A program made the translations under genes and the position numbers. A model generated the notes under the pieces. It was not told the DNA's origin. It saw only the letters and a list, made by a program, of their open reading frames with translations, and made no database searches. A stretch of 64,000 nucleotides of DNA from JBKECO01 sp047974745 (lineage in GTDB: Bacteria; Bacillota; Clostridia; Lachnospirales; Lachnospiraceae), in the NCBI GenBank assembly GCA_047974745.1, contig JBKECO010000012.1:22141-86140 (forward strand), written 5' to 3'. Shown piece by piece: positions 1-9,478 of this stretch (the first letter of the stretch is position 1; each line of letters begins with the position of its first letter).

Positions 1-900
1 GCAACATTGAGAATCAGTATGAACCACTTATTCGAAAGAAGAGTAGGAATTTGGCCTGCAGGATTTGATGCGGATGGGGAATTATTCTGCGATCAGAGAT
101 TTGGAGACTGGCCTCAGGCTGTCAGTGGCGAGAAACTCGAACCATGGGAGGATCCGGAATGGTTCCTGCTCAGCTATGGAAAACATGTAACAGCATCCTC
201 ATCTGCACCGGAACACGATCCCGGTAATGCTGCTGATGAAAATGTTCAGACCTGGTGGAAGGCCGAAACAAATCATTTAGAGGAATGGATTCAGATCGAT
301 CTGGGAAGCTTAGTGGATGTTCGTGCAATTCAGATTAATTTTGCAGATGATAAAATAGAGATGGATCCTCCGGGCGAGATCAGAGGAACAACACAGGCTA
401 GATATATAGAAGAAAGAGATCTCTTCACGAGATGGAAATTGGAGGGCTCGCAAGATGGGGAGGCCTATTTTACCATCGAAGATAAAACAAATGCAATGAC
501 AGATCTGCCCCATGATCTTGTTGTAAGAGAAGAGGGTATGAAGGTACGTTACCTGCGACTGAGCTCGATCGAGGTTCCATACAGTCAGCAACCCTGCATA
601 TCTGGTTTGCGGGTATTTGGTAAAGGAAATGGTCAGGTACCTGCTGTGCCAAAATACATGGCAAAGCGCCTGAGTGATCTTGATATGGAGATCAATATAA
701 CAAAACAGGAGAATACAACAGGATTCCTGATCCTGTGGGGACATACACCCGAAAAATTATATCACAGCTACATGGTATTTGGAGAGGATCAAAAAATCGG
801 AGCCCTTGTAAAAGATCAGGATTATTTTATCAGAGTGGATGCATTTAATGAAAATGGCATAACAAAAGGGGAAGTATCAACGAACCTTGTTCGTTCCTAA
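1..900 (+). CDS. 3' part of a GH43-like glycosidase with discoidin and FN3-like domains (5' end outside window)
   Basis: The reading frame is open from base 1, so this is the C-terminal part of a larger protein; the TTG at 7 and the ATG at 19 have no ribosome binding site. The first ~45 residues (RRVGIWPAGFDADGELFC and following) look like the last blades of a GH43-type five-bladed propeller. Residues ~55-210 form an F5/8 type C (discoidin) galactose-binding-like domain, seen in the EEWIQIDLGS strand and the VRYLRLSS strand. Residues ~215-297 look like a fibronectin type III domain (RVDAFNENG). Such proteins usually remove arabinose or xylose from plant glycans. It lies upstream of a sugar symporter and a GH2 enzyme on the same strand, consistent with one glycan-use locus. 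The GH43 call rests only on the short N-terminal remnant; the discoidin call is firmer. Confidence 0.62.
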   Translation, partial: ATLRISMNHLFERRVGIWPAGFDADGELFCDQRFGDWPQAVSGEKLEPWEDPEWFLLSYGKHVTASSSAPEHDPGNAADENVQTWWKAETNHLEEWIQIDLGSLVDVRAIQINFADDKIEMDPPGEIRGTTQARYIEERDLFTRWKLEGSQDGEAYFTIEDKTNAMTDLPHDLVVREEGMKVRYLRLSSIEVPYSQQPCISGLRVFGKGNGQVPAVPKYMAKRLSDLDMEINITKQENTTGFLILWGHTPEKLYHSYMVFGEDQKIGALVKDQDYFIRVDAFNENGITKGEVSTNLVRS

Positions 901-1040
901 AATAAGGAAAATGTTCAAAATCTTTTGACAGAACAATGAAAGACTTAAATTAAGAACATGAACCATAAAATCACAACATAAATAAGTGAAAAATGTTATA
1001 TAACAGAAGCTAGAAAACTTAGTTTATGGAGGATTATATT

Positions 1041-2528
1041 ATGGGGACGAAAAAACCAACTCAAAGTGAAATCGATGGGGTTCAATACCGGAGAGCAAAA
1101 CTTTGGCAGATCATTCTGATTTCTTTTAATGCTTTTATCGGAATGTCAGTGTATTCTCTGATTGGGCTTGCAAGCTACAGTGCAAGTATCGGATTTGGGA
1201 TCTCAACAGCTCTGATTGGAATGATCATCACAGGAACTCGTATTTTTGATGGTATTACTGATCCGATGCTTGCCTTTGTTTATGACAGAGTCAATACGAA
1301 ATTCGGAAAGATCCGTATCTTAATGATTGCTGGATTTATTATTGAAGCATTAGCACTGCTTTTGATGTTTGCATGGGTACCGGGAAAAGGTCTCGGAACA
1401 CTGACATTCATTCTGCTTTATATCATCTATGTAATTGGATATACGCTGATCAATATGACAGCCCAGACAATTTCACCGCTTATTTCAAATGATCCAAAGC
1501 AAAGACCTGCTATTGGAGTCTGGCAGACTGCATTCAACTATTTTGTACCAATGGTATTGAGTATTGTGCTCAATGTTGTGTTACTGCCCATGTTCGGAGG
1601 AACCTATAATCTGGAATTTCTTGCTGCAGCAAGCAAGCTCTGTATAGCGATCGCAACATTTGGACTTGTTATGGTCTGCATTGGGGTATCGCGTTATGAC
1701 AAGCCTGAGAATTTTAAAGGACTTACAAAGGATACCCATCATCTTCGTGTGAAAGATATGATCGAAGTTCTTAAATATAATAAGCCGCTGCAGGCATATA
1801 TTATCTCGGCATCTTCGGATAAGATCGCTCAGGTAACAGCGTCTCAGGCGATTATAACAACTATGCTGTCAGGAATTATCATTGGTAATATGGGTCTTGC
1901 GACCATACTGAGTATGGTAGGAATGCTTCCATCGATCCTGTTTGCTGTATTCGGTGCCAGATATGCAGGAAAACATGGTAATAAAATTGCAATTGTTGAC
2001 TGGACGAAGATAAGTATTGTAATGTCTTTGATCATGCTTGTGTTCTTCGTTGTAATCGATCCAAAACAAATCGCTATGATGGGACCGATCACAATTATTT
2101 ATATTATCCTCGTTCTGTGCCTCAATGGAGCCAAAATGTGTGTTACCACGGCAAACACAGGATTTATGTCGGATATCATAGATTTTGAATTAGACAGAAG
2201 CGGGAAATTCATACCGGCCGTGATTACCGGAACCTACAGTTTTATTGACAAGATCATTTCCTCCTTTGGTGCGACCATCGCAGCTGCTTCTGTAGCCTTG
2301 ATCGGATATAAGGCTACTATGCCACAGCCAGGTGAAGAGTCTACTCCTCAGATCTTCTGGGTAACAATGATCATCGTATACCTCCTTCCCATCGCAGGCT
2401 GGATCTGTACATTGATTGCAATGAAATTCTGTAAATTAGACCGTGCAGCAATGGTAGAAGTACAGAAACGAATCGCAGAGAGAAAAGAAGAAGCAAAAAA
2501 AGCTTTATTTGAGGAGCACTTATCCTAA
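1041..2528 (+). CDS. GPH-family (MFS-like) sodium:sugar symporter
   Basis: A 495-residue, very hydrophobic protein with about 12 predicted membrane segments. The motif around residues 66-76 (TRIFDGITDPM) matches the conserved loop of the glycoside-pentoside-hexuronide cation symporter family (MelB, XynB, UidB relatives), which import glycosides with Na+ or H+. The start is set at ATG 1041 because GGAGG (1028-1032) lies 8 bases upstream; an in-frame ATG at 1026 would swallow that ribosome binding site. It is followed after 19 bases by a GH2 gene on the same strand, so transporter and hydrolase are probably co-transcribed, and the transported glycoside is probably the GH2 substrate. The exact sugar cannot be read from sequence. 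Confidence 0.88.
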   Translation: MGTKKPTQSEIDGVQYRRAKLWQIILISFNAFIGMSVYSLIGLASYSASIGFGISTALIGMIITGTRIFDGITDPMLAFVYDRVNTKFGKIRILMIAGFIIEALALLLMFAWVPGKGLGTLTFILLYIIYVIGYTLINMTAQTISPLISNDPKQRPAIGVWQTAFNYFVPMVLSIVLNVVLLPMFGGTYNLEFLAAASKLCIAIATFGLVMVCIGVSRYDKPENFKGLTKDTHHLRVKDMIEVLKYNKPLQAYIISASSDKIAQVTASQAIITTMLSGIIIGNMGLATILSMVGMLPSILFAVFGARYAGKHGNKIAIVDWTKISIVMSLIMLVFFVVIDPKQIAMMGPITIIYIILVLCLNGAKMCVTTANTGFMSDIIDFELDRSGKFIPAVITGTYSFIDKIISSFGATIAAASVALIGYKATMPQPGEESTPQIFWVTMIIVYLLPIAGWICTLIAMKFCKLDRAAMVEVQKRIAERKEEAKKALFEEHLS

Positions 2529-2547
2529 GTAACAGAGAGGAACATGA

Positions 2548-4749
2548 ATGAGAGAAAAAATTGCATTTAATAACAACTGGAGATTTGTAAAGCATGCGGT
2601 AAATGAGATTGAAGCTCTTGCATTAGAAGGGGAGAGCATACAGCTGCCTCACACCTGGAATGATCTGGATGGTCAGGACGGCGGAAATGATTATTATAGG
2701 GGAACCTGCTGGTATGTAAAAGAATTTCCCAAGCCGGCCAAAAGTGAAAATGACAGGGTGTATCTGGAGTTCATGGGCGCTGCAATGACGACAGAGGTGT
2801 ACTTCAACGGAAGAATGGTCGCACATCATGAAGGTGGATATTCCACATTTCGTACAGATATTACAGAATGGATCGAGGGAAACAACAATCTCATCGTTTC
2901 TGTCAACAACGGCGACAATGACACAGTGTATCCTCAAAAAGCAGATTTTACTTTTTATGGCGGAATCTATCGGGATGTCAATCTCCTCATTGTTCCGGAA
3001 AGTCATTTTAAACTGGATTACTGCGGAGTACCGGGAATCAGAGTGACTCCGTCAGTCGATCTTTTAAACAAACGAAGTGTCGTACTGGTGGAAAGCTGGA
3101 TTTCGGGAAGTGGCAAGACAGTGACCTTTTCCATCGATCAGGATGTTAAGACGGCAGAGGTCAGGGATTTTTATGCCAGTGCAGAGTTCGTGATCGAGGA
3201 TGTGCATTTATGGGATGGGGTATTGGATCCTTATCTGTATACGGTGAATGCAGCTCTCGATAGTGGAGATGAGATAAGTGCTCGATTTGGCTGCCGTCAT
3301 TTTGAGATCGATCCGCAGAAAGGATTTTACCTGAATGGACGTCCTTATCTTCTCAGGGGCGTATCCAGGCATCAGGATCGAAAAGGCACAGGAAATGTTC
3401 AGAGCCTGGAGCATCAAAAAGCTGATATGGACATTATAAAAGAGCTTGGCGCAACGACTCTGAGACTGGCACATTACCAGCATTCACAGGAATTTTACGA
3501 TTTATGTGATGAAAATGGTCTGATCGTGTGGGCTGAAATTCCTTATATCACCTTGCACATGCCGAATGGACGTGATAACACAGTTACAAGTATGCAGGAA
3601 CTAATACTGCAAAATTACAATCATCCCTCCATCATTACCTGGGGATTATCCAATGAGATCACGGCAGCAAGTATCGTGGATGAAGATCTTTTGGAAAATC
3701 ATAGAATTTTAAACGATCTTTGTCATGAACTGGATCAGACGCGACCAACTACAATGGCAAATGTATTCATGCTCGAAACAGATAGTCCGATTTTAGACAT
3801 TCCGGATATCAATAGCTATAACCTTTACTTTGGATGGTACCTTGGTGAGCTGGAACAAAATGATTCTTTTTTTGATGAATTTCATGAAAAATATCCTGAA
3901 AAGGCAATTGGGTTCTCCGAATATGGAGCAGATGCAAATCCGAAGTTCCAGTCCAATAATCCGGAAAAAGGAGACTATACCGAATCCTATCAATGTCTGT
4001 ACCACGAACATATGCTTCAAATGATCAACGAAAGGCCGTGGCTTTGGGCTACGCATGTCTGGAATTTATTTGATTTTGGAGCAGATGGCAGGGATGAGGG
4101 TGAGAAAAGAGGAGAAAACCAAAAAGGACTCGTTACCTTTGATCGTCAGTTAAAGAAGGATGCTTTTTATCTGTACAAAGCAGCCTGGAATAAGAACGAG
4201 AAGTTCGTACATCTATGTGGCAGCAGATATGTGGATCGAGCAGAAGACGTAACAGAGATAAAGGTCTATTCGAATCGAAAGGAGATCGAGCTGTATGTCG
4301 ACGGCGAGCATGTCGCAACAGAGCAGGGAGATATAGTATTTAGATTCAGGCTGCCCATTCATGGAACACACTCAGTCACAGCGAAATCAGGTGATTGTTC
4401 CGATCATATCACGGTAAGATATGTTACGGAAGCAAATATGGAGTATGTGTATAAAAATTCAGCACCTGTAACGAACTGGTTCGATCAGGAGACAATGGAT
4501 GAGTCGTGTTTTTCTGTCATGGATACCCTGGATGCCATAAAAGCGAATCCACAGGCAGGGGCAATTGTAGAGGCTATGATGTCCCAGGGAGCTGACAGTC
4601 ACGGAGATGTAGCAAAAAGTGTTAAGAATAATCCGCAGCTTCAAAAAATGCTTGGTCGAATGACATTGCTCAGCATGATGAAGCAAGGACGGGCAGACGA
4701 AGAAAGTATACAGCAGATAAACCGGATCCTGCAGGGAATCAAAAAGTAA
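2548..4749 (+). CDS. Glycoside hydrolase family 2 (beta-galactosidase/beta-glucuronidase-like)
   Basis: A 733-residue GH2 enzyme with the usual order: N-terminal sugar-binding jelly roll (LPHTWNDLDG, then YYRGTCWY), an Ig-like domain, and a TIM barrel starting near residue 255. The general acid/base is Glu370 (TWGLSNEI) and the nucleophile Glu458 (GFSEYGAD). There is no signal peptide, so it acts in the cytoplasm on imported glycosides. Beyond the barrel there is an Ig-like domain (YSNRKEIELYVDG) and a C-terminal helical tail of ~80 residues (AIKANPQAGAIVEAMM and after) that is not part of the minimal GH2 fold. ATG 2548 has AGAGAGG at 2534-2540. It ends 6 bases from the convergent AraC gene, with no visible terminator between them. 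The sugar specificity (galactoside, glucuronide or other) is not determined. Confidence 0.9.
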   Translation: MREKIAFNNNWRFVKHAVNEIEALALEGESIQLPHTWNDLDGQDGGNDYYRGTCWYVKEFPKPAKSENDRVYLEFMGAAMTTEVYFNGRMVAHHEGGYSTFRTDITEWIEGNNNLIVSVNNGDNDTVYPQKADFTFYGGIYRDVNLLIVPESHFKLDYCGVPGIRVTPSVDLLNKRSVVLVESWISGSGKTVTFSIDQDVKTAEVRDFYASAEFVIEDVHLWDGVLDPYLYTVNAALDSGDEISARFGCRHFEIDPQKGFYLNGRPYLLRGVSRHQDRKGTGNVQSLEHQKADMDIIKELGATTLRLAHYQHSQEFYDLCDENGLIVWAEIPYITLHMPNGRDNTVTSMQELILQNYNHPSIITWGLSNEITAASIVDEDLLENHRILNDLCHELDQTRPTTMANVFMLETDSPILDIPDINSYNLYFGWYLGELEQNDSFFDEFHEKYPEKAIGFSEYGADANPKFQSNNPEKGDYTESYQCLYHEHMLQMINERPWLWATHVWNLFDFGADGRDEGEKRGENQKGLVTFDRQLKKDAFYLYKAAWNKNEKFVHLCGSRYVDRAEDVTEIKVYSNRKEIELYVDGEHVATEQGDIVFRFRLPIHGTHSVTAKSGDCSDHITVRYVTEANMEYVYKNSAPVTNWFDQETMDESCFSVMDTLDAIKANPQAGAIVEAMMSQGADSHGDVAKSVKNNPQLQKMLGRMTLLSMMKQGRADEESIQQINRILQGIKK

Positions 4750-4755
4750 GAAAGA

Positions 4756-5967
4756 TCAACCCATATGATTTCTGACCCGGTATTCACTGGGTGAACAGCC
4801 TACTTCCTTTTGGAAACAGGAATAGAAATAGCTTCTGTTTCCAAAGGAAAGATCATTACTGATTTCAAAGATACTTTTTTCAGTACAGGATAGAAGAAGC
4901 TTTGCTTCTTCTATTTTTTTTCTGCGAATATAGTCGTTCATGTTCACACCGACTTCTTTTTTGAATTTATAGGACAAATAATATTCCGTATATCCTGCCT
5001 GAGCTGCAAGCTCTGTGAGAGAGATCTTTTCAGTGATATGAAAGGAGATATAATTCATAATATCCAGGATCTGCCCTGATATGCTTGAGTCGAGCTTTGT
5101 TTCCCGAACACGGGATACATAATCCTCCAACATGGTTCGATTCAATGTCGTGGTCTCTGAAATGCTCCTACATTCTTCAATCATTTTTCCATAATAGTCA
5201 TTTAATGAATAAGCGACAGACGGAGAAAGTCCACCTTCCATACTTGCGCGGGAACAAAGCGTCAGAAGTACAAAAGAATTATTTTTGGCCTGACGCATAT
5301 TATCATTGAATTCGATTCGCATGCCGCTGCTAAGTGACATCATTTTATCAAGTGCCTGCTTATAATTTGGACTGCCTTCACGTATCAGAGAAAGGAAATT
5401 CTGCTCTAGTTTCCAGATGCCTCGGTGCTCTTCCGAAATCAAACGTATTCCGGCATCTGATGATCTGTCACCATTTGTAGAAAAACTGATTGCATCCATA
5501 GAAATTTTCTCACCGCAGATAGCAAAATGAAGCATGACTGCAAATTGCATCAGTGTTGTGGAAGGGATGATCGGCACGTGATCGATCTGATGAAATATCT
5601 GGGAACGTAGCTGAACTGAAATATTGTAAGAATCCAGCTTTTTTTTGATGACCATCTGAGAATTTCTGCCAGTGAAGGAAGGTCCGATCACATGTATACG
5701 ATGCAGCTGAAATTGACGGTATTCAAAGGCTGCGATCCAAAGCAGACCAAGATCCGTATCTAATATAATGGGATAGTGATGCTCTGTCTGTGCCTGAGAG
5801 AGCAGCACAGATGAAAAATTCAGCAATGTGATCATATCACTTGCGATCATTTCATTTGGACAATTTGTGTTCAGCAGAGTAACGTTACTGTCATAGGTCC
5901 AAAGATAGACATTATAGCTGCAGCTGATCAGTTCCTGATAATATTTTATTTTTTCGTAATTATCCAT
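4756..5967 (-). CDS. AraC-family transcriptional regulator
   Basis: About 403 residues. The C-terminal ~100 residues are a typical AraC double helix-turn-helix (SLTELAAQAGYTEYYLSYKF, then FEISNDLSFGNRSYFYSCF, ending VGCSPSEYR). The first 290 residues form a sensory region that I do not recognise as a cupin. The start is placed at 5967 because AAAGGAG lies 5 bases upstream on the minus strand; an upstream in-frame ATG at 5985 would include this site. It is the last gene of a minus-strand set with GH1 and a 75-residue ORF and is convergent with GH2. It probably activates this glycoside locus in response to a sugar signal. Confidence 0.88.
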   Translation of the reverse strand: MDNYEKIKYYQELISCSYNVYLWTYDSNVTLLNTNCPNEMIASDMITLLNFSSVLLSQAQTEHHYPIILDTDLGLLWIAAFEYRQFQLHRIHVIGPSFTGRNSQMVIKKKLDSYNISVQLRSQIFHQIDHVPIIPSTTLMQFAVMLHFAICGEKISMDAISFSTNGDRSSDAGIRLISEEHRGIWKLEQNFLSLIREGSPNYKQALDKMMSLSSGMRIEFNDNMRQAKNNSFVLLTLCSRASMEGGLSPSVAYSLNDYYGKMIEECRSISETTTLNRTMLEDYVSRVRETKLDSSISGQILDIMNYISFHITEKISLTELAAQAGYTEYYLSYKFKKEVGVNMNDYIRRKKIEEAKLLLSCTEKSIFEISNDLSFGNRSYFYSCFQKEVGCSPSEYRVRNHMG

Positions 5968-5991
5968 CCTTGCTCCTTTATCCATTCTCTG

Positions 5992-6219
5992 TTACTCCAG
6001 AAACTCGGTCAGAATAGCTGCGTCAGACGGATCCTGGAACCGAATAACGCCCTGCTCAAGAAGCTCCGGTTTGCTCGCCAGAGAGCAAAATATATATTGA
6101 CATAGCTGTGAACCCAGAGCGAGAGAGTCGCCCTGGGTCGTTTCAAAATAAACTTCAGAATTGCAGTTTTTTACAGCGTTTAAAAATTCAATCAAATCAA
6201 CCTGTTGTTTTATTTTCAT
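5992..6219 (-). CDS. Small conserved hypothetical protein (75 aa)
   Basis: A short acidic protein with no membrane segment or signal peptide. The pattern (basic start, then a SEVYFETTQGDSLALGSQLCQ segment, ending in a FQDPSDAAILTEFLE tail) resembles small Clostridia proteins often labelled polyA polymerase in databases. That label cannot be right for a protein this short, which lacks any nucleotidyltransferase motif; I recall the resemblance and have not checked it. It lies between GH1 and the AraC gene on the same strand with short gaps (16 and 24 bases), so it is probably translated from the same mRNA. Function unknown. Confidence 0.7.
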   Translation of the reverse strand: MKIKQQVDLIEFLNAVKNCNSEVYFETTQGDSLALGSQLCQYIFCSLASKPELLEQGVIRFQDPSDAAILTEFLE

Positions 6220-6235
6220 AGGAGTATTCCCCCGA

Positions 6236-7549
6236 TTAATCTCTGCCGCAGTAGGAACCTAGAACATGCAGACTTTCTTTTGGAATACGCTGCTGCGTAC
6301 TTCGATCGACAGCAATCAGACCAAAGGTCATGGAATATCCCTTCTGCCATTCAAAATTGTCCATCAGGCTCCAGTAAAAATATCCTTTGATCGGAATCGA
6401 ATCAGCCAGACAATTCTGTACGCCCTGCAGTGCCTGCTGAATAAAAGCGACTCTGTCCGTATCGTCATCCACAGCAACTCCGTTTTCAGTTATGATCAGG
6501 TCACCAGGAAATGAAGAAGCGACCTTACGGATCACATGCTCAAGTGCCTGAGGATAGTATTCATAGTTCATCTGAGTGAGTTTAGAACCTGCAGGCACAG
6601 GCCGAGAGCCTTCAGGACCAATGATCGACCGGGAGTAATTCTGCACACCTAAAAAATCATCCTTTTGAATGTAAGGCAGATAGTGCAAAAATTCGTCTGT
6701 CCACATCTCTAATGCATTTTGTTCCCCACCTTCGACCGTCTGTAGATCATGAAGGCTCAGAGTCAAGCCGACTTTCATATCAGGATATAATTTTTTTATC
6801 AGATCTCTGGCAGCTTCGTGGGCACGACACACAATGGCATCCCCTTCTGCGGTCCTTTCCGATGTAAAGGTCTCAAGCTTTTCGATTCCAAAGATCTCTT
6901 TGTTCTCAGCTGCAGCATAACGCTGGTTCTCCATCATTTTTTGCAAGTCGAGACCGATCTGAACAGAGCCTTCTTCTTTTGATGCTGCGGATGGATTTTC
7001 TTTCATTTGTGCAGCCAGAGCCATCATCTGCTGCCGATATCGTTTGGAGATCTCTGCAATCTGCAGACCCATATTTGCTTCATTGATGGTACAAAGGAAG
7101 TTGATCTCGCTTCCAATTTTACGAATGATATAATCCACATAGCGTGTAAAAAAAGAGATTGTCTCTGGATTTTCCCATCCACCTTTTGAAATCAGCCACT
7201 TGGGACTGGAAAAATGATGCAATGTGACAATAGGTTCAATGTGCTGCTCCTTGCAAAAGCGAATCACATCAAGATAGTGCTCAGCTTCGGTATCATCAAA
7301 AACACCTTCCTGCGGTTCGATTCTCGCCCATTCCAGCGAAAAACGATAGGAATTGAGACCTGCACCGGCCATTAAACGGATATCCTCCTGATAGCGATTG
7401 TAGTGATCCACGGCATCCAGGGATGGTTCAGTAAATGTACTGTATTTCATTTGCTCCATGGACCAGAAATCGCTGTGAATATTATTTCCTTCTACCTGGT
7501 GAGCCGCTGTAGCTGCTCCAATATAAAATTCCTTTGAAAAAGACTGCAT
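6236..7549 (-). CDS. Glycoside hydrolase family 1 (beta-glucosidase/6-phospho-beta-glucosidase-like)
   Basis: A 437-residue single TIM barrel of normal GH1 length. It begins with the family signature FYIGAATAAHQVEG. The acid/base is Glu157 in TINEAN and the nucleophile is Glu355 in ITENG. The C-terminal DNFEWQKGYSMTFGL aglycone loop is present. There is no signal peptide, so it is cytoplasmic and probably hydrolyses imported beta-linked disaccharides. GAGGAA lies just upstream of the ATG. It is the first gene of a minus-strand unit ending in the AraC regulator. Whether the substrate is phosphorylated is undecided; no PTS genes occur in the window, which favours unphosphorylated glucosides. 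Confidence 0.93.
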   Translation of the reverse strand: MQSFSKEFYIGAATAAHQVEGNNIHSDFWSMEQMKYSTFTEPSLDAVDHYNRYQEDIRLMAGAGLNSYRFSLEWARIEPQEGVFDDTEAEHYLDVIRFCKEQHIEPIVTLHHFSSPKWLISKGGWENPETISFFTRYVDYIIRKIGSEINFLCTINEANMGLQIAEISKRYRQQMMALAAQMKENPSAASKEEGSVQIGLDLQKMMENQRYAAAENKEIFGIEKLETFTSERTAEGDAIVCRAHEAARDLIKKLYPDMKVGLTLSLHDLQTVEGGEQNALEMWTDEFLHYLPYIQKDDFLGVQNYSRSIIGPEGSRPVPAGSKLTQMNYEYYPQALEHVIRKVASSFPGDLIITENGVAVDDDTDRVAFIQQALQGVQNCLADSIPIKGYFYWSLMDNFEWQKGYSMTFGLIAVDRSTQQRIPKESLHVLGSYCGRD

Positions 7550-7795
7550 AATTTCCTCCTGTTTTTCAGTTTATTATAATTACACTTTATCTCAAATAGC
7601 TCACCGTGGTGTTAAATTAATACGGATATTGTTAGCATATTAGACATTTTAAAACAGAGGACAACAATATTATAACATATTCACGAAATTAAATACACTA
7701 ATGCAGCTGCTGCAGTATATAATGTGAGTATCAAAATGAAGTAAAAATTCCTGGAAAAAAAGCAGAATTCAGAGGATAAGATAGTGAGGGTAAAC

Positions 7796-8638
7796 ATGAA
7801 AAAATCAGTACAGCAGATCATGATTGGTACGCTGACCAGTACAGAAGAAAGAGCAAGTTGGACCCTGCAAAAGGTCAGAGAATTCGGATTTGATGCCATT
7901 GAGCTCAATGGATTTATGGTTCGTCCCACGCCAATGCTGGTCAGATTGATGACAAAGGCTGCAGGAATGCCTGTGGGTAATGGAGGGAAGCTGAACTGGC
8001 CGGTCTTGATTCAGAATGCTGGTCTGGAAGTTACTAGCTTACATGAATCACTTGGTGCGATCAAAGATGATCCAAAATTCATCGTCTCTGAGGCAAAAAA
8101 ATATAATACGGATATCGTAGTTGTAACAGGTATGTATCGATTCGATTATTCTGATACAGAAAGTGTGCAAAAACTTGCGGAGGATCTGAATCGGAGTGGG
8201 AAAATACTCCAGAACGACGGAATCAGACTTTTGTATCACAATCATAATTGTGAATTTCAAAAAGTTACAGAGGATAAAAGTGCTTTTTCTATTCTGCTCG
8301 AAGAGACAGATCCTGACTTTGTCAATTTTGAATTTGATTCCTACTGGGCAGCTGAGGCAGGTGTCGATGTAATCGCTTTTATGCAACAGTTGGATAACAG
8401 GATAAAACTATATCATATCAATGATCGAGGATGCAGGAAAAAGGGACCCTATACTACACCGATCCTAAAGTCTGACAGCATGGAACTTGGATCAGGCAAT
8501 ATGAACCTGACTGCCATGGTAGATCAGGCGAGATCAGCCGGGGTCGAAACGGTCGTACTGGAAACACATAGGAACTGGATAGACAAATCACCATTGAAAT
8601 CCATTGAGGTCTCATCGGAATTTATGAAAAAAATATAA
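7796..8638 (+). CDS. Sugar phosphate isomerase/epimerase-like TIM-barrel protein
   Basis: A 280-residue protein of the xylose-isomerase-like (AP endonuclease 2) superfamily. Likely metal ligands include the Glu/Asp in the strand FVNFEFDSYW, the His of LLYHNHNCEF, His in YHINDRG and Glu in VLETH near the end. Members isomerise or epimerise sugars or inositol derivatives (IolE, IolI and relatives). The start is ATG 7796 with GAGGG at 7786-7790; the earlier GTG at 7784 overlaps that site. It is divergent from the GH1 gene and convergent with the YesN-type regulator, so it may be a monocistronic partner of the glycoside locus. Substrate unknown. Confidence 0.85.
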   Translation: MKKSVQQIMIGTLTSTEERASWTLQKVREFGFDAIELNGFMVRPTPMLVRLMTKAAGMPVGNGGKLNWPVLIQNAGLEVTSLHESLGAIKDDPKFIVSEAKKYNTDIVVVTGMYRFDYSDTESVQKLAEDLNRSGKILQNDGIRLLYHNHNCEFQKVTEDKSAFSILLEETDPDFVNFEFDSYWAAEAGVDVIAFMQQLDNRIKLYHINDRGCRKKGPYTTPILKSDSMELGSGNMNLTAMVDQARSAGVETVVLETHRNWIDKSPLKSIEVSSEFMKKI

Positions 8639-8677
8639 AATACAGACTGTCGATCAGGAGGTGCATATCGATAGAAT

Positions 8678-9478
8678 CTATTCCATTGAGGGTTTCGACT
8701 GTTCACTAAACTGTGAAGGGGTACAGCCAAAGTATTTTTTAAAGGTATGTGCAAAATAGGAATAGTTTGGATAGCCCACTGTAATTGCAACAGCTATCCC
8801 GGAACTATTTGGGTTCTTGAGCAATTCTGCAGCCAGTGACATTTTTTCCCTTATAATAAACTGACTTATTGCAATTCCCTTTTCTTTTTTGAAAATTCGA
8901 TTGAGATAGATGGGATTTATAAAAAAAGATGCTGCAATCTCATTTACGCTCAAGGTATCACTATTTAGATTTTGTAAAATGAATGATGTGCATTCCGCAA
9001 CTAACTCCTTGCTGGTGCGAACATGGTCAGTATCTTTATTTACATTGTCTTCTTTTTTTCTCAGCCAGGACTGACCATATTCCTGAAGCTTTTTATTCTT
9101 CAGGAATTCTGTTCTGCGTTGGACAACTTTTTGAACTGTATTGCCTATGTTTTCATAGCTAGTTGGAAGTAACAGGTAGTCTTGGCAATTAAGTGTTACA
9201 GCTTCTTTCGCGTAGTTGAAGTCAGCATGACATGTTAGTAAAATACAGTCAATATCAAGACCCTTATCTCGGATCCAGCGGATCAGTCCAATCCCATTTT
9301 CCTCAGGCATTTCTATATCACAAAGTAAGAGATCAACTTGATTACGAGCAATAATTTCTTTACCTTCATTTACGGTATATGCAATGTAAACATCTGAAAT
9401 ACCAAAAGATTGCCATGGAATTTCATTTTTCATAGTGTTTACAGTGAATTCTTCGTCATTTACCATCAAAAGTTTCAT
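8678..9478 (-). CDS. YesN-type response regulator with AraC output domain
   Basis: 266 residues: a receiver domain (residues 1-120, phosphoacceptor Asp54 in LLLCDIEMP) and a C-terminal AraC helix-turn-helix pair (NEIAASFFINPIYLNRIF, then AVAITVGYPNYSYFAHTF, ending GCTPSQF). Its ATG overlaps the stop of the upstream kinase by 4 bases (ATGA, 9475-9478), so translation is probably coupled. Proteins of this type activate ABC importer and glycosidase genes in response to the partner kinase; the divergent LplABC-type importer is the obvious target. Confidence 0.93.
   Translation of the reverse strand: MKLLMVNDEEFTVNTMKNEIPWQSFGISDVYIAYTVNEGKEIIARNQVDLLLCDIEMPEENGIGLIRWIRDKGLDIDCILLTCHADFNYAKEAVTLNCQDYLLLPTSYENIGNTVQKVVQRRTEFLKNKKLQEYGQSWLRKKEDNVNKDTDHVRTSKELVAECTSFILQNLNSDTLSVNEIAASFFINPIYLNRIFKKEKGIAISQFIIREKMSLAAELLKNPNSSGIAVAITVGYPNYSYFAHTFKKYFGCTPSQFSEQSKPSME

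Noticed and set aside
310..744. Long minus-strand ORF (144 aa) opposite the GH43-like gene
   Set aside because: It lies fully inside a recognisable domain frame, is Cys- and aromatic-rich without pattern, and lacks a ribosome site.
7610..7640. Possible palindromic operator upstream of GH1 near 7605
   Set aside because: Only a CACC-NN-GGTG core is present, too short to support a claim, and no good promoter could be placed with it.
8048..8386. Minus-strand ORF (112 aa) inside the isomerase-like gene
   Set aside because: It is a shadow of the TIM-barrel frame with Ile/Cys-rich non-conserved sequence.
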